The notes under the pieces: generated by a model
What the model was told of the DNA's origin: nothing
The model's database searches: none
Seen by the model: only the letters and a program-made list of their open reading frames with translations
Translations under genes and position numbers: made by a program
Shown: positions 17,284 through 25,712 of the stretch, piece after piece
Position numbering within the stretch: position 1 is the first letter of the stretch
Layout of the letters: each line of letters begins with the position of its first letter
DNA from: an uncultured Clostridia bacterium
Lineage (GTDB): Bacteria; Bacillota; Clostridia; Saccharofermentanales; Saccharofermentanaceae
NCBI GenBank assembly: GCA_905235455.1
Contig: CAJOLL010000007.1
Coordinates: 1-41,902 of the forward strand
Length of the DNA stretch: 41,902 nucleotides
Direction: 5' to 3'

Positions 17284-18510
17284 TCACAGACGCATCTTAA
17301 AATCTTTGTAGCCGAATTCTTTAACGAGGGTACAGAGTCTGTCGTCGCCGAGGACCCAGATAGATGGAAGCGGCATACCGTTAAAGGTATTGTTCTTGAC
17401 CATCGTGTACATCGCCATGTCCGTAAAATACAGGCGTGATCCGACCTTTAACGGCGCTTCGAAAGAGTAGTCGCCGATGACATCTCCGGCCAGGCAGGTG
17501 TTGCCGCCGAGACGGTAGGTATATTCTTTTTCGTCCGCATCAAAAGAATCCTGAAGCGGCGGACGGTATGGCATTTCGATAACGTCCGGCATGTGGCATG
17601 CGGCGGAAACGTCGAGGATAGCGATCTTGATCCCGTTTTCCACGATATCCAGAACAGATCCGATAAGATATCCCGCGTCGATCGCGACGGCTTCGCCGGG
17701 CTCGAGATATACGGTGACATTGTATTTTTCGGAAAGGCGTCTGACCTCGGAGATCAGGCCGTCTCTGTCGTAGTCGTCTTTACTGATGTGATGGCCGCCG
17801 CCTAAGTTCAGCCAGGTGATCTGTGGCAGCATCAGAAGTTCTCCGAACTTTTCCTCGATGACCTTTATCGTCCGAAAAAACGGCGCAAATCCCTGTTCGC
17901 AGTGCGTGTGGAAGTGTAGTCCCGAGAGTCCTTCCAGGATCGTTCCTTCGACTTTACGTGAGGCAGGGTCCGCGGAGGAAGCATAAAAGTCCGTAAGCTC
18001 CTTGTCCAGGTCGCTCTTCCGGATGCCTAAGCGGGAGCCTGTGACGCAGGGATTATAAAGGTCGGTCTCGATCTCGGAATATTCCGGGTTGAGGCGAAGA
18101 CCGAAGGTCGGTATGCCTCCGTGTTCTTTGGAAAAAGCAACTGCCTTTTCACGATGGGTCTTCCACTGTGTGATGGAATTAAAGATGATATGGTCGCAGA
18201 TCGGAAGAAGCTTATCCATATCTTCCGATGTAAATGCGGGCGCATAAACGTGCGTTTCTTTCCCGAAAGGTTTTCCCATTTCTTCGTAGCCGAGCTGTGC
18301 TTCGAAATATCCGCTCGCGGTCGTTCCGGAAATGTACTTGGCAAGTTCCGGATATACGGAGTAAGAAGAAAACGCCTTCTGCGCAAGAAGAATGTGCGCT
18401 CCGGAATTGTCGGAGACGTACTTCAGACGCTCGCCGTTTTTACGGAGGGCGGGAAGGTCGATCACATATGCAGGTGTCGGTACCTGCTGCAAAGGAAGGC
18501 GCTTTTCCAC
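17284..18510 (-). CDS. nspC: Carboxynorspermidine/carboxyspermidine decarboxylase
   Basis: A PLP-dependent decarboxylase of the alanine-racemase/DAP-decarboxylase fold, 408 residues from the GTG at 18510. The PLP lysine lies in ILLAQKAFSSYSVYP near the N-terminus; further family motifs are GLHFHTHCEQGF, WLNLGGGHHISK and VYLEPGEAVAID. It removes the carboxyl group from carboxy(nor)spermidine as the last step of the aspartate-semialdehyde route to spermidine or norspermidine. The upstream ATG at 18633 is rejected because it overlaps the -35 element; GTG 18510 has GAGG 8 bases before it and begins right at the conserved EKRLPLQQVPTPAYVID. The partner dehydrogenase lies at 22104-23306. Confidence 0.9.
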   Translation of the reverse strand: MEKRLPLQQVPTPAYVIDLPALRKNGERLKYVSDNSGAHILLAQKAFSSYSVYPELAKYISGTTASGYFEAQLGYEEMGKPFGKETHVYAPAFTSEDMDKLLPICDHIIFNSITQWKTHREKAVAFSKEHGGIPTFGLRLNPEYSEIETDLYNPCVTGSRLGIRKSDLDKELTDFYASSADPASRKVEGTILEGLSGLHFHTHCEQGFAPFFRTIKVIEEKFGELLMLPQITWLNLGGGHHISKDDYDRDGLISEVRRLSEKYNVTVYLEPGEAVAIDAGYLIGSVLDIVENGIKIAILDVSAACHMPDVIEMPYRPPLQDSFDADEKEYTYRLGGNTCLAGDVIGDYSFEAPLKVGSRLYFTDMAMYTMVKNNTFNGMPLPSIWVLGDDRLCTLVKEFGYKDFKMRL

Positions 18511-18604
18511 GATAATACCTCGAAAAGAAATGATTTTAGGGGACCCTGTAAAGAGGTCCGGAGTTTGGGAAACGGTTTTCTCTAAAAGTCCGCTCTTATC
18601 GGAA

Positions 18605-18633
18605 ATTGTAGCATGATGAGTGGGAGAACACAA
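18605..18633 (-). promoter_or_regulatory. nspC promoter
   Basis: Minus-strand TTGTGT (complement of 18628-18633) and TACAAT (complement of 18605-18610) are 17 bases apart. The RNA would start near 18598, leaving a leader of about 88 bases before the GTG start. Confidence 0.6.
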
Positions 18634-18775
18634 TGATAAGGGGACTTATCAAATTTGCCGGGACTTCGGAAATTGGAAGCGGTAATTCGGAGCGGGGACA
18701 GTTTTTCCGAAAGCCGGTCAAATGGTAATATAGGAATAACGATTTTTTGTTTTTTGGGGAGAAAAGGAGAATAGT

Positions 18776-20027
18776 ATGGCAAGGAATTGTCCGGGCTGCG
18801 GCGCACCGCTGATCTATGACCCGGGTTTTGACTCATTGGTCTGCGAGACATGCGGGAATATTATTGACCCGAAGACGCTCGCAGATGCTGACGATTTTTA
18901 TCTGAATATGGGATCGGAGGATGAACCTGTAGCGCTCGAAGATCTTCTTGAGGAAGACGAGATCACCGGTGAGACCTACGACTGTCATGTGCATAAATGC
19001 ACGCAGTGCGGAGGTGAGGTCATCGTCTCGGGAACGGAAGTTTCGACACATTGTGTTTACTGCGGGAGCACCACACTGGTCTTTAACCGTATCTCCAAAG
19101 AAGTCCGTCCGGACTATATCATTCCGTTTAAGATCACGAAAGAAGAAGCGCTTGCGAATGTAAAGAAGAAGCTCCTTTTCGGTCCTTTTGTTCCGAAGTT
19201 TTTTAAGAAAAATAGACCCGGAATGCGTGCGCGGCATCTATGTCCCGTACTATCTTTATGACGGAGTACATGCGGATACCCAGCGCTTTATGATCGGAAA
19301 AGAACCATATATCCGCGACGGAAGCTGCGAGTTTCACGATCTTCCCGTCGAAGCCTGTAAAGTTCTGGCCGACAAAACGACGGAACTTCTCGATCCGTTT
19401 GATATGCGTGAGAAAGTCGATTTTGACACGTCGTACCTGATGGGCTTTTATTCAAACATCGCCGATCTGGACGCGCGTGGCGCGAGGGGTGCTGCGTTGC
19501 AGAAAGCAAGAAGTGTTTTTGACTGGGAGATGATGCAGCAGCCTCCGACGAGTATCCGCAAAAAGAGAGTCTCTTCTGTTCCGAAGAGCGAGATGAGAAG
19601 GACGTCCCAGGCGCTTCTTCCCGTCTGGTTCATCACCCTCGATAAGGACGGGACCCCGTATACTTTCCTGGTAAACGGACAGACGGGAAAAGTCGTCGGA
19701 ACGGTTCCGTGGAACCGTGTTCTGGCGGGTGCGATCATTACGGCGATCTTTGCGGTCCTGGCGGCTCTGATCACGATCTTCTTCTTTAAAGAAGGGTTCT
19801 ATAAAGAGATCGTCGATAAAGAAATATTTTTGTTTACGCATACAAAAAGGGGCGGAGAGAACTACCTCTATGCGGAAATCGGTATCGGTTTTCTGGCCGG
19901 CTCCGGGGCCCTTGGCTTACTGGGCCTGGGCTTTTCGAAGTTCAAACATGTGCTTGATAATCTGAACCGGACCAAGTCCGTCGTTACATTTATCTTTTCG
20001 AAAAAAAGACAGGGGGATGCCAAATGA
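18776..20027 (+). pseudogene. Zinc-ribbon membrane protein, frameshifted in an A5 run
   Basis: The N-terminal part has two zinc-ribbon pairs, CPGCG with CETCG, and CTQCGG with CVYCG, as in the TFIIB-type zinc-ribbon proteins of Firmicutes. The frame breaks in the A5 run at 19208-19212. Skipping one A joins PKFFKK to IDPECVRGIYVPYYLYDG without loss and gives a 416-residue protein, whose C-terminal third has two membrane spans (LAGAIITAIFAVLAALITIFFF and GFLAGSGALGLLGLGF). As written, translation ends at 19261. No function is assigned; some members sit with phage-shock or membrane-stress genes. AAAAGGAG precedes the ATG. A one-base homopolymer change may be real or a sequencing artefact. Confidence 0.8.
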
Positions 20028-20218
20028 TACTGGGTATATTTTTATACGGATGTGCAATCGTAGCTGCTCTCGGCATCGCTTTTTTCATAGTCGGACTGAT
20101 GCTTCAAAAATCGAATTTCTTCGGCCATGAAAAGGAATCATGTCCTTCGATGAAAAAATTCCGTTGTGATAATCCGGAAAAAAGCATCGATCAGGTGTTT
20201 AAAGGTCTCTCGCAGTAA
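20024..20218 (+). CDS. Small single-span membrane protein
   Basis: A 64-residue protein starting inside the stop of the zinc-ribbon gene (ATGA overlap) and therefore co-translated with it. Residues 3-27 are one hydrophobic helix; the rest is polar (FFGHEKESCPSMKKFRCDNPEK) with two cysteines eleven residues apart. No family is recognised. The coupling suggests a partner of the zinc-ribbon membrane protein. Confidence 0.6.
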   Translation: MILGIFLYGCAIVAALGIAFFIVGLMLQKSNFFGHEKESCPSMKKFRCDNPEKSIDQVFKGLSQ

Positions 20219-20274
20219 GATCCGTTTCCTTTGGAAAAATCACTGTGGGATCCGCTCGCTTAGGAAAAATCACT
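20219..20274. repeat. Imperfect 26-bp direct repeat
   Basis: Two 26-base units at 20219-20244 and 20249-20274 agree at 22 positions; both begin GATCCG and end GGAAAAATCACT. They fill the 51 bases between the convergent small-protein and 4Fe-4S genes, the second running into the 4Fe-4S stop codon. The function is unknown. Confidence 0.6.
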
Positions 20275-21193
20275 TTTCCTTCACGCCGATGTGAAGAGCT
20301 TTTTGCGGACATGCGCGGACACAGTCGCCACAGCGGATACACTCCATGCTGTTCGGCGTTTTGCTCGGGTCGACGTTCATCTTACAGACCCTGGCACATG
20401 CGCTGCAGTGCACGCATTTACTTTCATTTAGGTGCATGCGGAAAAATGCGAACTTATTGAAGAATCCGTAAAAAGCACCTAAGGGGCAGAGGTATTTGCA
20501 GAACGGGCGGTACACGATAAGGCCCGACACGATGATGATTCCGAGAACGATCAGTTTCCAGTTGAAAAGGAATCCGAACTGCGAGCGGATCGCCGGCTGG
20601 GTGAACCGGGAAATGATGCCCGCGATCGTCCCGGAGGGACAGACGTATTTGCAAAATGCCGGTGTCAGAGGATGCGACAGCGGAAGAAGGATCACGAGGA
20701 AAAGAAGGACGGCATACTTCAGATAGCGAAGGAATTTGTCGATCTTAAACTGATTCTTCTTATAAAACGGGATCATGTAAAGAAGATCCTGGATAAATCC
20801 GAACGGACACAGAAGGCCGCAGACGATACGGCCGAGAAGGGCACCGAAGAAGAGCAGGATGCCCAGTACGTAATAAGGGAAGCGGAACTTCAGTCCGCTT
20901 AGGAAATTCTGAAGAGAACCCACGGGGCAGGCGCCGACGGCGCCGGGACAGGAATAACAGTTCAGTCCCGGCACGCAGACTTTTTTGCTTGCGCCATTAT
21001 AGATCTTTCCCGTGAAAAAACCTTTGAAATTGGCATTCTGAAGAAGCGCTGCGACCGCCTGGATCCCCAGGTGGGCGCCTTTCGGCATGCCGGCGGCGCG
21101 GCCGCTTTTCGAGGGCTCGGACGGAGCGGCCTCTTTCACATCGGAATCCGAAGGCACGATATTCTTTTCGGTTTTTCTTTCGTCCTTATCCAA
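20270..21193 (-). CDS. Membrane 4Fe-4S ferredoxin-type protein (NapH/YccM-like)
   Basis: A 307-residue membrane iron-sulfur protein. A charged N-terminal segment is followed by CVPGLNCYSCPGAVGACPVG, about four to five membrane spans with CPFG and CPSG cytoplasmic loops and CKYLCPLGAFYGF, and a C-terminal pair of 4Fe-4S motifs, CVHCSACARVCKMNVDP and CIRCGDCVRACPQKAL. Such proteins pass electrons across or along the membrane. The start is a TTG overlapping the end of the CD1871A-like gene by 8 bases. Together with the thioredoxin-like lipoprotein it forms a redox trio; the electron acceptor is not evident. Confidence 0.88.
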   Translation of the reverse strand: MDKDERKTEKNIVPSDSDVKEAAPSEPSKSGRAAGMPKGAHLGIQAVAALLQNANFKGFFTGKIYNGASKKVCVPGLNCYSCPGAVGACPVGSLQNFLSGLKFRFPYYVLGILLFFGALLGRIVCGLLCPFGFIQDLLYMIPFYKKNQFKIDKFLRYLKYAVLLFLVILLPLSHPLTPAFCKYVCPSGTIAGIISRFTQPAIRSQFGFLFNWKLIVLGIIIVSGLIVYRPFCKYLCPLGAFYGFFNKFAFFRMHLNESKCVHCSACARVCKMNVDPSKTPNSMECIRCGDCVRACPQKALHIGVKEK

Positions 21194-21341
21194 TTCCGAT
21201 ACACTCCATGCAGACCCGCACCGCCTTATTGAGGACAGCTGTGACCTGACCGCGTGAGATACCGTACACGATCAGGGCGATCCCGACGAGCATTACGGCG
21301 ATCGCAAGGAAGTTCTTTTCGATAAGGAAGTGCTTTTTCAT
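21186..21341 (-). CDS. CD1871A-type CxxC micro-protein
   Basis: A 51-residue protein: KK-rich start, one membrane span (about 12-29), and the C-terminal signature VCMECIGIG, a CxxC at the membrane face. This matches the CD1871A family of CxxC micro-proteins found in Clostridia beside 4Fe-4S and thioredoxin-like genes. AAGGAG lies 6 bases before the ATG at 21341. It overlaps the downstream 4Fe-4S gene by 8 bases and starts 37 bases after the TlpA-like stop. Its likely role is thiol or electron relay in that trio. Codons 2-4 contain one copy of the dispersed GTGCTTTT motif. Confidence 0.85.
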   Translation of the reverse strand: MKKHFLIEKNFLAIAVMLVGIALIVYGISRGQVTAVLNKAVRVCMECIGIG

Positions 21342-21378
21342 GGGACTCCTTTTCGGGCGCGGTCTTATCTCTCAGATC

Positions 21379-22080
21379 TTACTGCATAAGCTCCAGAATG
21401 GTCTTTTCCCACTGTTCGTAGGAGGCGGATCCGACGATCACATTGTCGCCGTAGCCGTTGGAGACCGGGTAGAGTTTTCCGTTTCCGTCGACGAAGATCG
21501 TGGTCGGGACATACCCGGTCTGGAATCTGTCAAAAGCAGAATCATAGTGCGCGATCGGGTAGGTAACGCCGGCATCGGAGATGACCTGATTGACTTCGTC
21601 CATCTGGTCGGTGGAACTGAATACGCCGATGATCTGTAAGCCCTGATCCTTGTATGTCTCATAGAGCTTTTCAAGCTCCGGCATCTCGCCGACGCAAGGT
21701 CCGCACCAGGGCTCCCAGAAGTTGATCATGGTGACCTTTTTTCCGACGAAAACATTTTCCGTGATCTCGTTGCCGTTAAGATCGGTGGTCTTAAATGTCA
21801 GATCCGGATCGAAGTTTCCGTTATCGACAGTAACGGGAGTATCCTCGGAAGAAGGAGCCTCTGTCACGTCGGAAGATCCGTCAGCCGCCTGGCTTTTGGT
21901 GAGATTTCCGATATCGATCTCATCATCGATATATTCCGACACGTCGTCCGCAATATCTTCGATTTCCTTTTCAAGATTCTTCGAAAATTTATCTTTCTGT
22001 TCTTCTGCCTTTTCTTTTGAGCAGGCGACAAGCGATGTTGCCATCAGAGCGGCAAGCACGATAGACAATTTCTTTTTCAT
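21379..22080 (-). CDS. TlpA/ResA-like thioredoxin lipoprotein
   Basis: A 233-residue exported thioredoxin-fold protein. The lipobox LVAC places the lipidated Cys at residue 20, with a Lys/Glu/Asp/Ser linker to about 75. The redoxin domain has NFWEPWCGPCVGEMPELEKLY (active-site CGPC) and a cis-Pro region GYVPTTIFVDGNGKLYPV. It reduces or exchanges disulfides outside the membrane. The start at 22080 is preferred over an upstream in-frame ATG (22107) because MKKKLS begins the signal peptide and AGAGG lies 8 bases before it. It follows the dehydrogenase gene by 23 bases and precedes the CxxC micro-protein. Confidence 0.9.
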   Translation of the reverse strand: MKKKLSIVLAALMATSLVACSKEKAEEQKDKFSKNLEKEIEDIADDVSEYIDDEIDIGNLTKSQAADGSSDVTEAPSSEDTPVTVDNGNFDPDLTFKTTDLNGNEITENVFVGKKVTMINFWEPWCGPCVGEMPELEKLYETYKDQGLQIIGVFSSTDQMDEVNQVISDAGVTYPIAHYDSAFDRFQTGYVPTTIFVDGNGKLYPVSNGYGDNVIVGSASYEQWEKTILELMQ

Positions 22081-22103
22081 GCGTGATGCACCTCTTTTCG
22101 ACA

Positions 22104-23306
22104 TCACTCTACTTCAACCGGGTTGAAGTCCTCGATCCACGGAAGCCCCCACTTATTGAGAGCGTCCATGAACGGATCCGGATCGAACTCTTCGATGTTG
22201 TATACGCCCGGACGCTTCCAGGTGCCGTTCATGATGAGCATCGCGCCGATCATAGCCGGAACGCCCGTGGTGTAGGAGATGGCCTGGGAGCCGACTTCCT
22301 TGTAGCACTCCTGGTGATCGCAGACATTGTAGAGGTAATATTTCTTTTCCTTACCATCTTTCTTACCCTTGAAGATACAGCCGATATTGGTCTTGCCGAC
22401 GGTTCTCGGACCTAAGGTCGCCGGATCCGGAAGCATGAACTTCAGGAACTGGAGAGGTACGATCTCGTGGCCTTCATAGATGACCGGCTCGATGGATGTC
22501 ATGCCGACGTTTTCGAGGCACTTCAGGTGAGTCAGATAGCTCTGGCCAAAAGTCATGAAGAAGCGGATGCGCTTGATGCCCGGGATGTTCTTGCCGAGGG
22601 ACTCGAGCTCTTCGTGGTGGAGAAGATACATATCTTTTTCTCCGACCTGATCGAAGTTATAGACTCTCTTGATCTCCATCGGTTCGGTCTCGACCCACTT
22701 GCCGTCTTCCCAGTAGCTGCCCTTGGCGGATACTTCGCGGATGTTGATCTCCGGATTGAAGTTCGTAGCGAACGGATAGCCGTGGTCGCCGCCGTTACAG
22801 TCGAGGATATCGATGTAGTTGATCTCGTCGAACTGATGCTTCAGCGCATAAGCAGAGAAGACGCCCGTTACGCCCGGATCGAATCCGGAGCCGAGAAGCG
22901 CGGTGATACCGGCCTCCTTAAATCTGTCGTGGTAGGCCCACTGCCACTTATACTCGAACTTGGCAGTATCGATCGGCTCGTAGTTGGCGGTATCGACGTA
23001 AGGAGTCTTGGTCGCCAGGCACGCATCCATAATGGTCAGATCCTGGTAAGGAAGAGCGAGGTTCAGGCAGACATCCGGCTTAAACTCCTCCATGATGGCG
23101 ATAAGTTCCGGAACTTTATCCGCGTCTACCTGTCTTGTATGAATAATGGTCTTTGTTGTCGGCTGAAGTTTCTCCTTCAGTGCGTCACACTTGCTGAGCG
23201 TTCTGCTCGCGATCATGATCTCCGTAAAGACCTCGCTGTTCTGGCAGCATTTGGCGATCGCAACCGAGGCAACGCCTCCACAACCGATGATAAGTGCTTT
23301 TCCCAT
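22104..23306 (-). CDS. Carboxynorspermidine synthase-type dehydrogenase (Lys1/saccharopine dehydrogenase family)
   Basis: A 400-residue enzyme starting at ATG 23306, 8 bases after AGGAG; an upstream in-frame GTG is less likely. The N-terminal Rossmann motif is ALIIGCGGVASVAIAKC, followed by CLNLALPYQDL and LLGSGFDPGVTGVFSAYALKH, all typical of bacterial carboxynorspermidine dehydrogenases (CANSDH). It condenses aspartate semialdehyde with a diamine (putrescine, diaminopropane or agmatine) using NADPH. The product is decarboxylated by NspC, encoded 3.6 kb away. Upstream on the same strand are speB, speE, speA and speD, so this is a polyamine gene group. The exact amine substrate is undetermined. 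Confidence 0.87.
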   Translation of the reverse strand: MGKALIIGCGGVASVAIAKCCQNSEVFTEIMIASRTLSKCDALKEKLQPTTKTIIHTRQVDADKVPELIAIMEEFKPDVCLNLALPYQDLTIMDACLATKTPYVDTANYEPIDTAKFEYKWQWAYHDRFKEAGITALLGSGFDPGVTGVFSAYALKHQFDEINYIDILDCNGGDHGYPFATNFNPEINIREVSAKGSYWEDGKWVETEPMEIKRVYNFDQVGEKDMYLLHHEELESLGKNIPGIKRIRFFMTFGQSYLTHLKCLENVGMTSIEPVIYEGHEIVPLQFLKFMLPDPATLGPRTVGKTNIGCIFKGKKDGKEKKYYLYNVCDHQECYKEVGSQAISYTTGVPAMIGAMLIMNGTWKRPGVYNIEEFDPDPFMDALNKWGLPWIEDFNPVEVE

Positions 23307-23433
23307 AATGATCACTCCTCTTTTCTGTTTGTAGTTCGGCCGAAAAAGACCGTCTTCTTTTTTGTCTGTTTTATCCGGGGCGGCAGTTCCCCGATTCAGT
23401 TTTCCGTTTTGGTCCGCCGGAAGTATCCCCGAG

Positions 23434-24300
23434 TCATTTCCCGTATTTCATAATGAGCGATTCTCTTAAGATCTTCAGTGCAAGCGCCGTGCTGCAGCCG
23501 CTCTGGTCATAAGGCGGGGAGAGCTCCACGAAGTCCATGCCCACGAGGTTTATGTCTTTTAGTTGCATCAGGCAGATCCGAAGCTCCTCGAAAGAAAGCC
23601 CGCCGGCTTCCGGTGTTCCGGTTCCCGGAAATTCTCTCGGGTCGAGCACGTCGAGGTCCACCGTCAGATAGACCGGAACGGGCTTTTCGGAAAGCCTCAG
23701 AAGCGCGAGCACTTCGTCAAAATTATCAGCCCTGAAACGCTCCGTTTTAGTGTGCGTTTTTGCAAATTCAAATTCTTCTTTCGTGCCGGAGCGGATCCCG
23801 AACTGGTAGATCCTGCCATCTCCGATGATGTCGTGGATGCGGCGCAGTACGCAGGCATGCGAGAGCTTCGATCCGATGTAGTCTTCACGAAGGTCGCAAT
23901 GTGCGTCGAAGTGCAAAACGACGACGTCCGGATATTTTTCCGCCACCGCGCGGAAAGCACCGAGCGTGACCAGGTGTTCGCCGCCGAGCATGATCGGGAG
24001 TTTGCCGTCGTTTAGTATCGTTCTGGTCTCTTCTTCGATGAGGGCAAGTGCTTTTTCCGCATCACCGAAAGGAAGGTCCAGGTCACCGGAATCGCAGATC
24101 GGGGCATCCTCGAGATCCTTGTCCTGATAGGGGCTGAAGGACTCAAGTCCGATGCTCTCGTTTCGCATCGCGGAAGGACCGAATCTCGTTCCCGGGCGGA
24201 AAGAAGTGGTGCCGTCGAACGGGGCGCCGAAGAGAACCGCCTTCGAGTCATCATAAGAGCAGTTCAATGCGAAGAAGTTCTTTTCGATACGGTCGATCAT
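23434..24300 (-). CDS. speB: Agmatinase-family ureohydrolase
   Basis: A 288-residue ureohydrolase. Manganese-ligand motifs are GGEHLVTLGA, VLHFDAHCDLR and TVDLDVLDPREFPGTGTPE. It hydrolyses agmatine (or a related guanidino compound such as aminopropylagmatine) to release urea and putrescine or spermidine. The ATG overlaps the speE stop by 4 bases, so the two are coupled. The next gene downstream, the CANSDH-type dehydrogenase, begins after a gap of about 130 bases. The family is certain; substrate choice between agmatine and aminopropylagmatine is open. Confidence 0.92.
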   Translation of the reverse strand: MIDRIEKNFFALNCSYDDSKAVLFGAPFDGTTSFRPGTRFGPSAMRNESIGLESFSPYQDKDLEDAPICDSGDLDLPFGDAEKALALIEEETRTILNDGKLPIMLGGEHLVTLGAFRAVAEKYPDVVVLHFDAHCDLREDYIGSKLSHACVLRRIHDIIGDGRIYQFGIRSGTKEEFEFAKTHTKTERFRADNFDEVLALLRLSEKPVPVYLTVDLDVLDPREFPGTGTPEAGGLSFEELRICLMQLKDINLVGMDFVELSPPYDQSGCSTALALKILRESLIMKYGK

Positions 24301-25196
24301 GTTTTCTCACCTCCCAGTGTTTTTGTCGTGTCGTTATCCGGAAGCTCTTCCATCGCTTCCAGAAGTTTCTGCACGTAGTTCGGAAGCGCAAAAGCACCTC
24401 GGTGCAGGTTCGTGTTGTAGTATTTTGTCTCGATGCCGAGTTCTTTCCAATCGGCGGCATGCATATCGCGTACCGGATGGTATTTTTTCGATGCGAATCC
24501 GAACAGCCAGTGGCCGGAAGGATAGGTCGGGATGTGAGCCTGATATACGCGGCAGATCGGGAAGTTTGTGTGAATGCGCTTGTGTGCGCGCTGCATCGCA
24601 CGTGCGTCGTTGGCATAGAAGGGACTCTCGTTCTGGTTGACCATGATGCCGTCTTCCTTGAGCGCGGTAAAGCAGTTGCCGTAGAACTCCTTCGTAAAAA
24701 GGCCTTCGCCGGGACCGAACGGATCGGTGGAATCGACGAGGATCAGATCGTATTCGTTCTCGTGGTGACGGACATATTTGAGACCGTCTTCGAAGTGGCA
24801 CTGCACACGCGGGTCATCAAAACCGCAGGCGGTGAAGGGGAGATACTTCTTGGCGACCTTAACGACTTCTTCATCGATCTCGACGACATCGATGTGCCGG
24901 ATCGTTTCGTAGCGGGTGAGCTCTCTTACGACACCGCCGTCACCGGCACCGATGACCAGTACTTTTTCCACCTTCGGATGTACGCACATCGGCACATGGA
25001 CCAGCATCTCATGATAAATGAACTCATCTTTCTGCGTGAGCATCATGTAGCCGTCGAGCGTCAGGAAACGGCCGAACTCCGGCGATTCGAAAACATCGAT
25101 CTGCTGGAAGTCACTCTTGCCGCTGTAAAGCTGCTTGTCGACCTGGATCGCCAGTTTGACGTGCGGGGTATGAAATTCAGAAAACCAAAGATCCAT
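24297..25196 (-). CDS. speE: Polyamine aminopropyltransferase (spermidine synthase)
   Basis: A 299-residue aminopropyltransferase that moves the aminopropyl group from decarboxylated AdoMet to putrescine, or to agmatine in some bacteria. Seen are the N-terminal beta domain (QVDKQLYSGKSDFQQIDVFESPEFGRFLTLDG), the glycine-rich VLVIGAGDGGVVREL, and the catalytic region LILVDSTDPFGPGEGLFTKEFY. AAGGAG lies 13 bases before the ATG, a long spacing. It is translationally coupled to speB. The decarboxylated AdoMet supplier speD lies about 2.7 kb away on the same strand. Confidence 0.95.
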   Translation of the reverse strand: MDLWFSEFHTPHVKLAIQVDKQLYSGKSDFQQIDVFESPEFGRFLTLDGYMMLTQKDEFIYHEMLVHVPMCVHPKVEKVLVIGAGDGGVVRELTRYETIRHIDVVEIDEEVVKVAKKYLPFTACGFDDPRVQCHFEDGLKYVRHHENEYDLILVDSTDPFGPGEGLFTKEFYGNCFTALKEDGIMVNQNESPFYANDARAMQRAHKRIHTNFPICRVYQAHIPTYPSGHWLFGFASKKYHPVRDMHAADWKELGIETKYYNTNLHRGAFALPNYVQKLLEAMEELPDNDTTKTLGGEKT

Positions 25197-25404
25197 TTTC
25201 TATTTATTTCTCCTTAGTCTGTACCTCGATTCATTCTCGTGCCGCCGGCCGCTGATCTCGCGAAGACAGGTGCTTTTCGCGAAGTACGGCATGAAGCGAT
25301 GCGAGATGACACCTATATAATACCACTAGTGACTCGATTACACATCGAAAAGCTCTTTGATCTGCTCCCGAAAAGATTGAATATTGAAAGGGAAACTTTT
25401 TGAC

Positions 25405-25473
25405 TCCCAACTGATAAGAAGATTGTATTTGCTATGAGATATGTCATAAGCATTCCCAACTGATAAGAAGATT
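25405..25473. repeat. Exact 20-bp direct repeat, 49 bp apart
   Basis: TCCCAACTGATAAGAAGATT occurs at 25405-25424 and 25454-25473 with a 29-base spacer that contains a short ATGA...TCAT inverted repeat. Only two copies exist, so this is not a CRISPR array. It may be an operator pair or remnant of a mobile or integration site. Confidence 0.75.
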
Positions 25474-25669
25474 CTTGCCTGGGAAGATTCCGTTGTCCTC
25501 ATATAGTCGAAGCTTTCTCATGTTGCGGGCGCGATTTCGAAAACAACGGTTGCAAAAGAAAAGAGGTTTTGACCGATTTGTCCCAATAATCCACTCTATT
25601 CCCACAAAACTTCCTGATAATTTATCGAATTAATTGATTTTTGGGTAGTTTTTTTGAGAAGTGTTGTTG

Positions 25670-25675
25670 TATAAT
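25670..25675 (+). promoter_or_regulatory. -10 element for the four-helix membrane protein
   Basis: A perfect TATAAT preceded by GTTGT. No clear -35 is seen at 16-18 bases (the sequence there is T-rich). The leader would be about 32 bases to the ATG at 25713, which has GGAGGGG 9 bases upstream. Confidence 0.5.
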
Positions 25676-25712
25676 AAAGATCGTGAAATTCTCATTAGGA
25701 GGGGTATATTTT

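Larger units (their letters stand above)
25197..25712. other. 516-base intergenic region between speE and a membrane protein gene
   Basis: No gene is seen. Nearest speE, an inverted repeat TCGCGAA...TTCGCGA encloses a copy of the dispersed motif (25270-25277). A 20-bp exact direct repeat lies at 25405-25424 and 25454-25473. Near the right end a consensus TATAAT (25670-25675) serves the next plus-strand gene. The remainder shows no recognisable signal. Confidence 0.6.

Noticed and set aside
17065-17439. Plus-strand frame between gdhA and nspC
   Set aside because: It runs across the gdhA promoter region and a terminator-like hairpin and overlaps the end of nspC; no ribosome site.
18511-18633. 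N-terminal extension of NspC from an upstream ATG
   Set aside because: The ATG lies within the -35 of the predicted promoter, and the extension is not family-like; GTG 18510 has a ribosome site and conserved start.
20235-20280. GGAAAAATCACTTTT as further copies of the dispersed GTGCTTTT motif
   Set aside because: The core differs (ATCAC rather than GCAC), so these belong to the local 26-bp repeat, not the dispersed motif.
25405-25473. Possible minimal CRISPR array
   Set aside because: Only two 20-bp repeats and one spacer, no cas genes nearby, and the repeat is not CRISPR-like.
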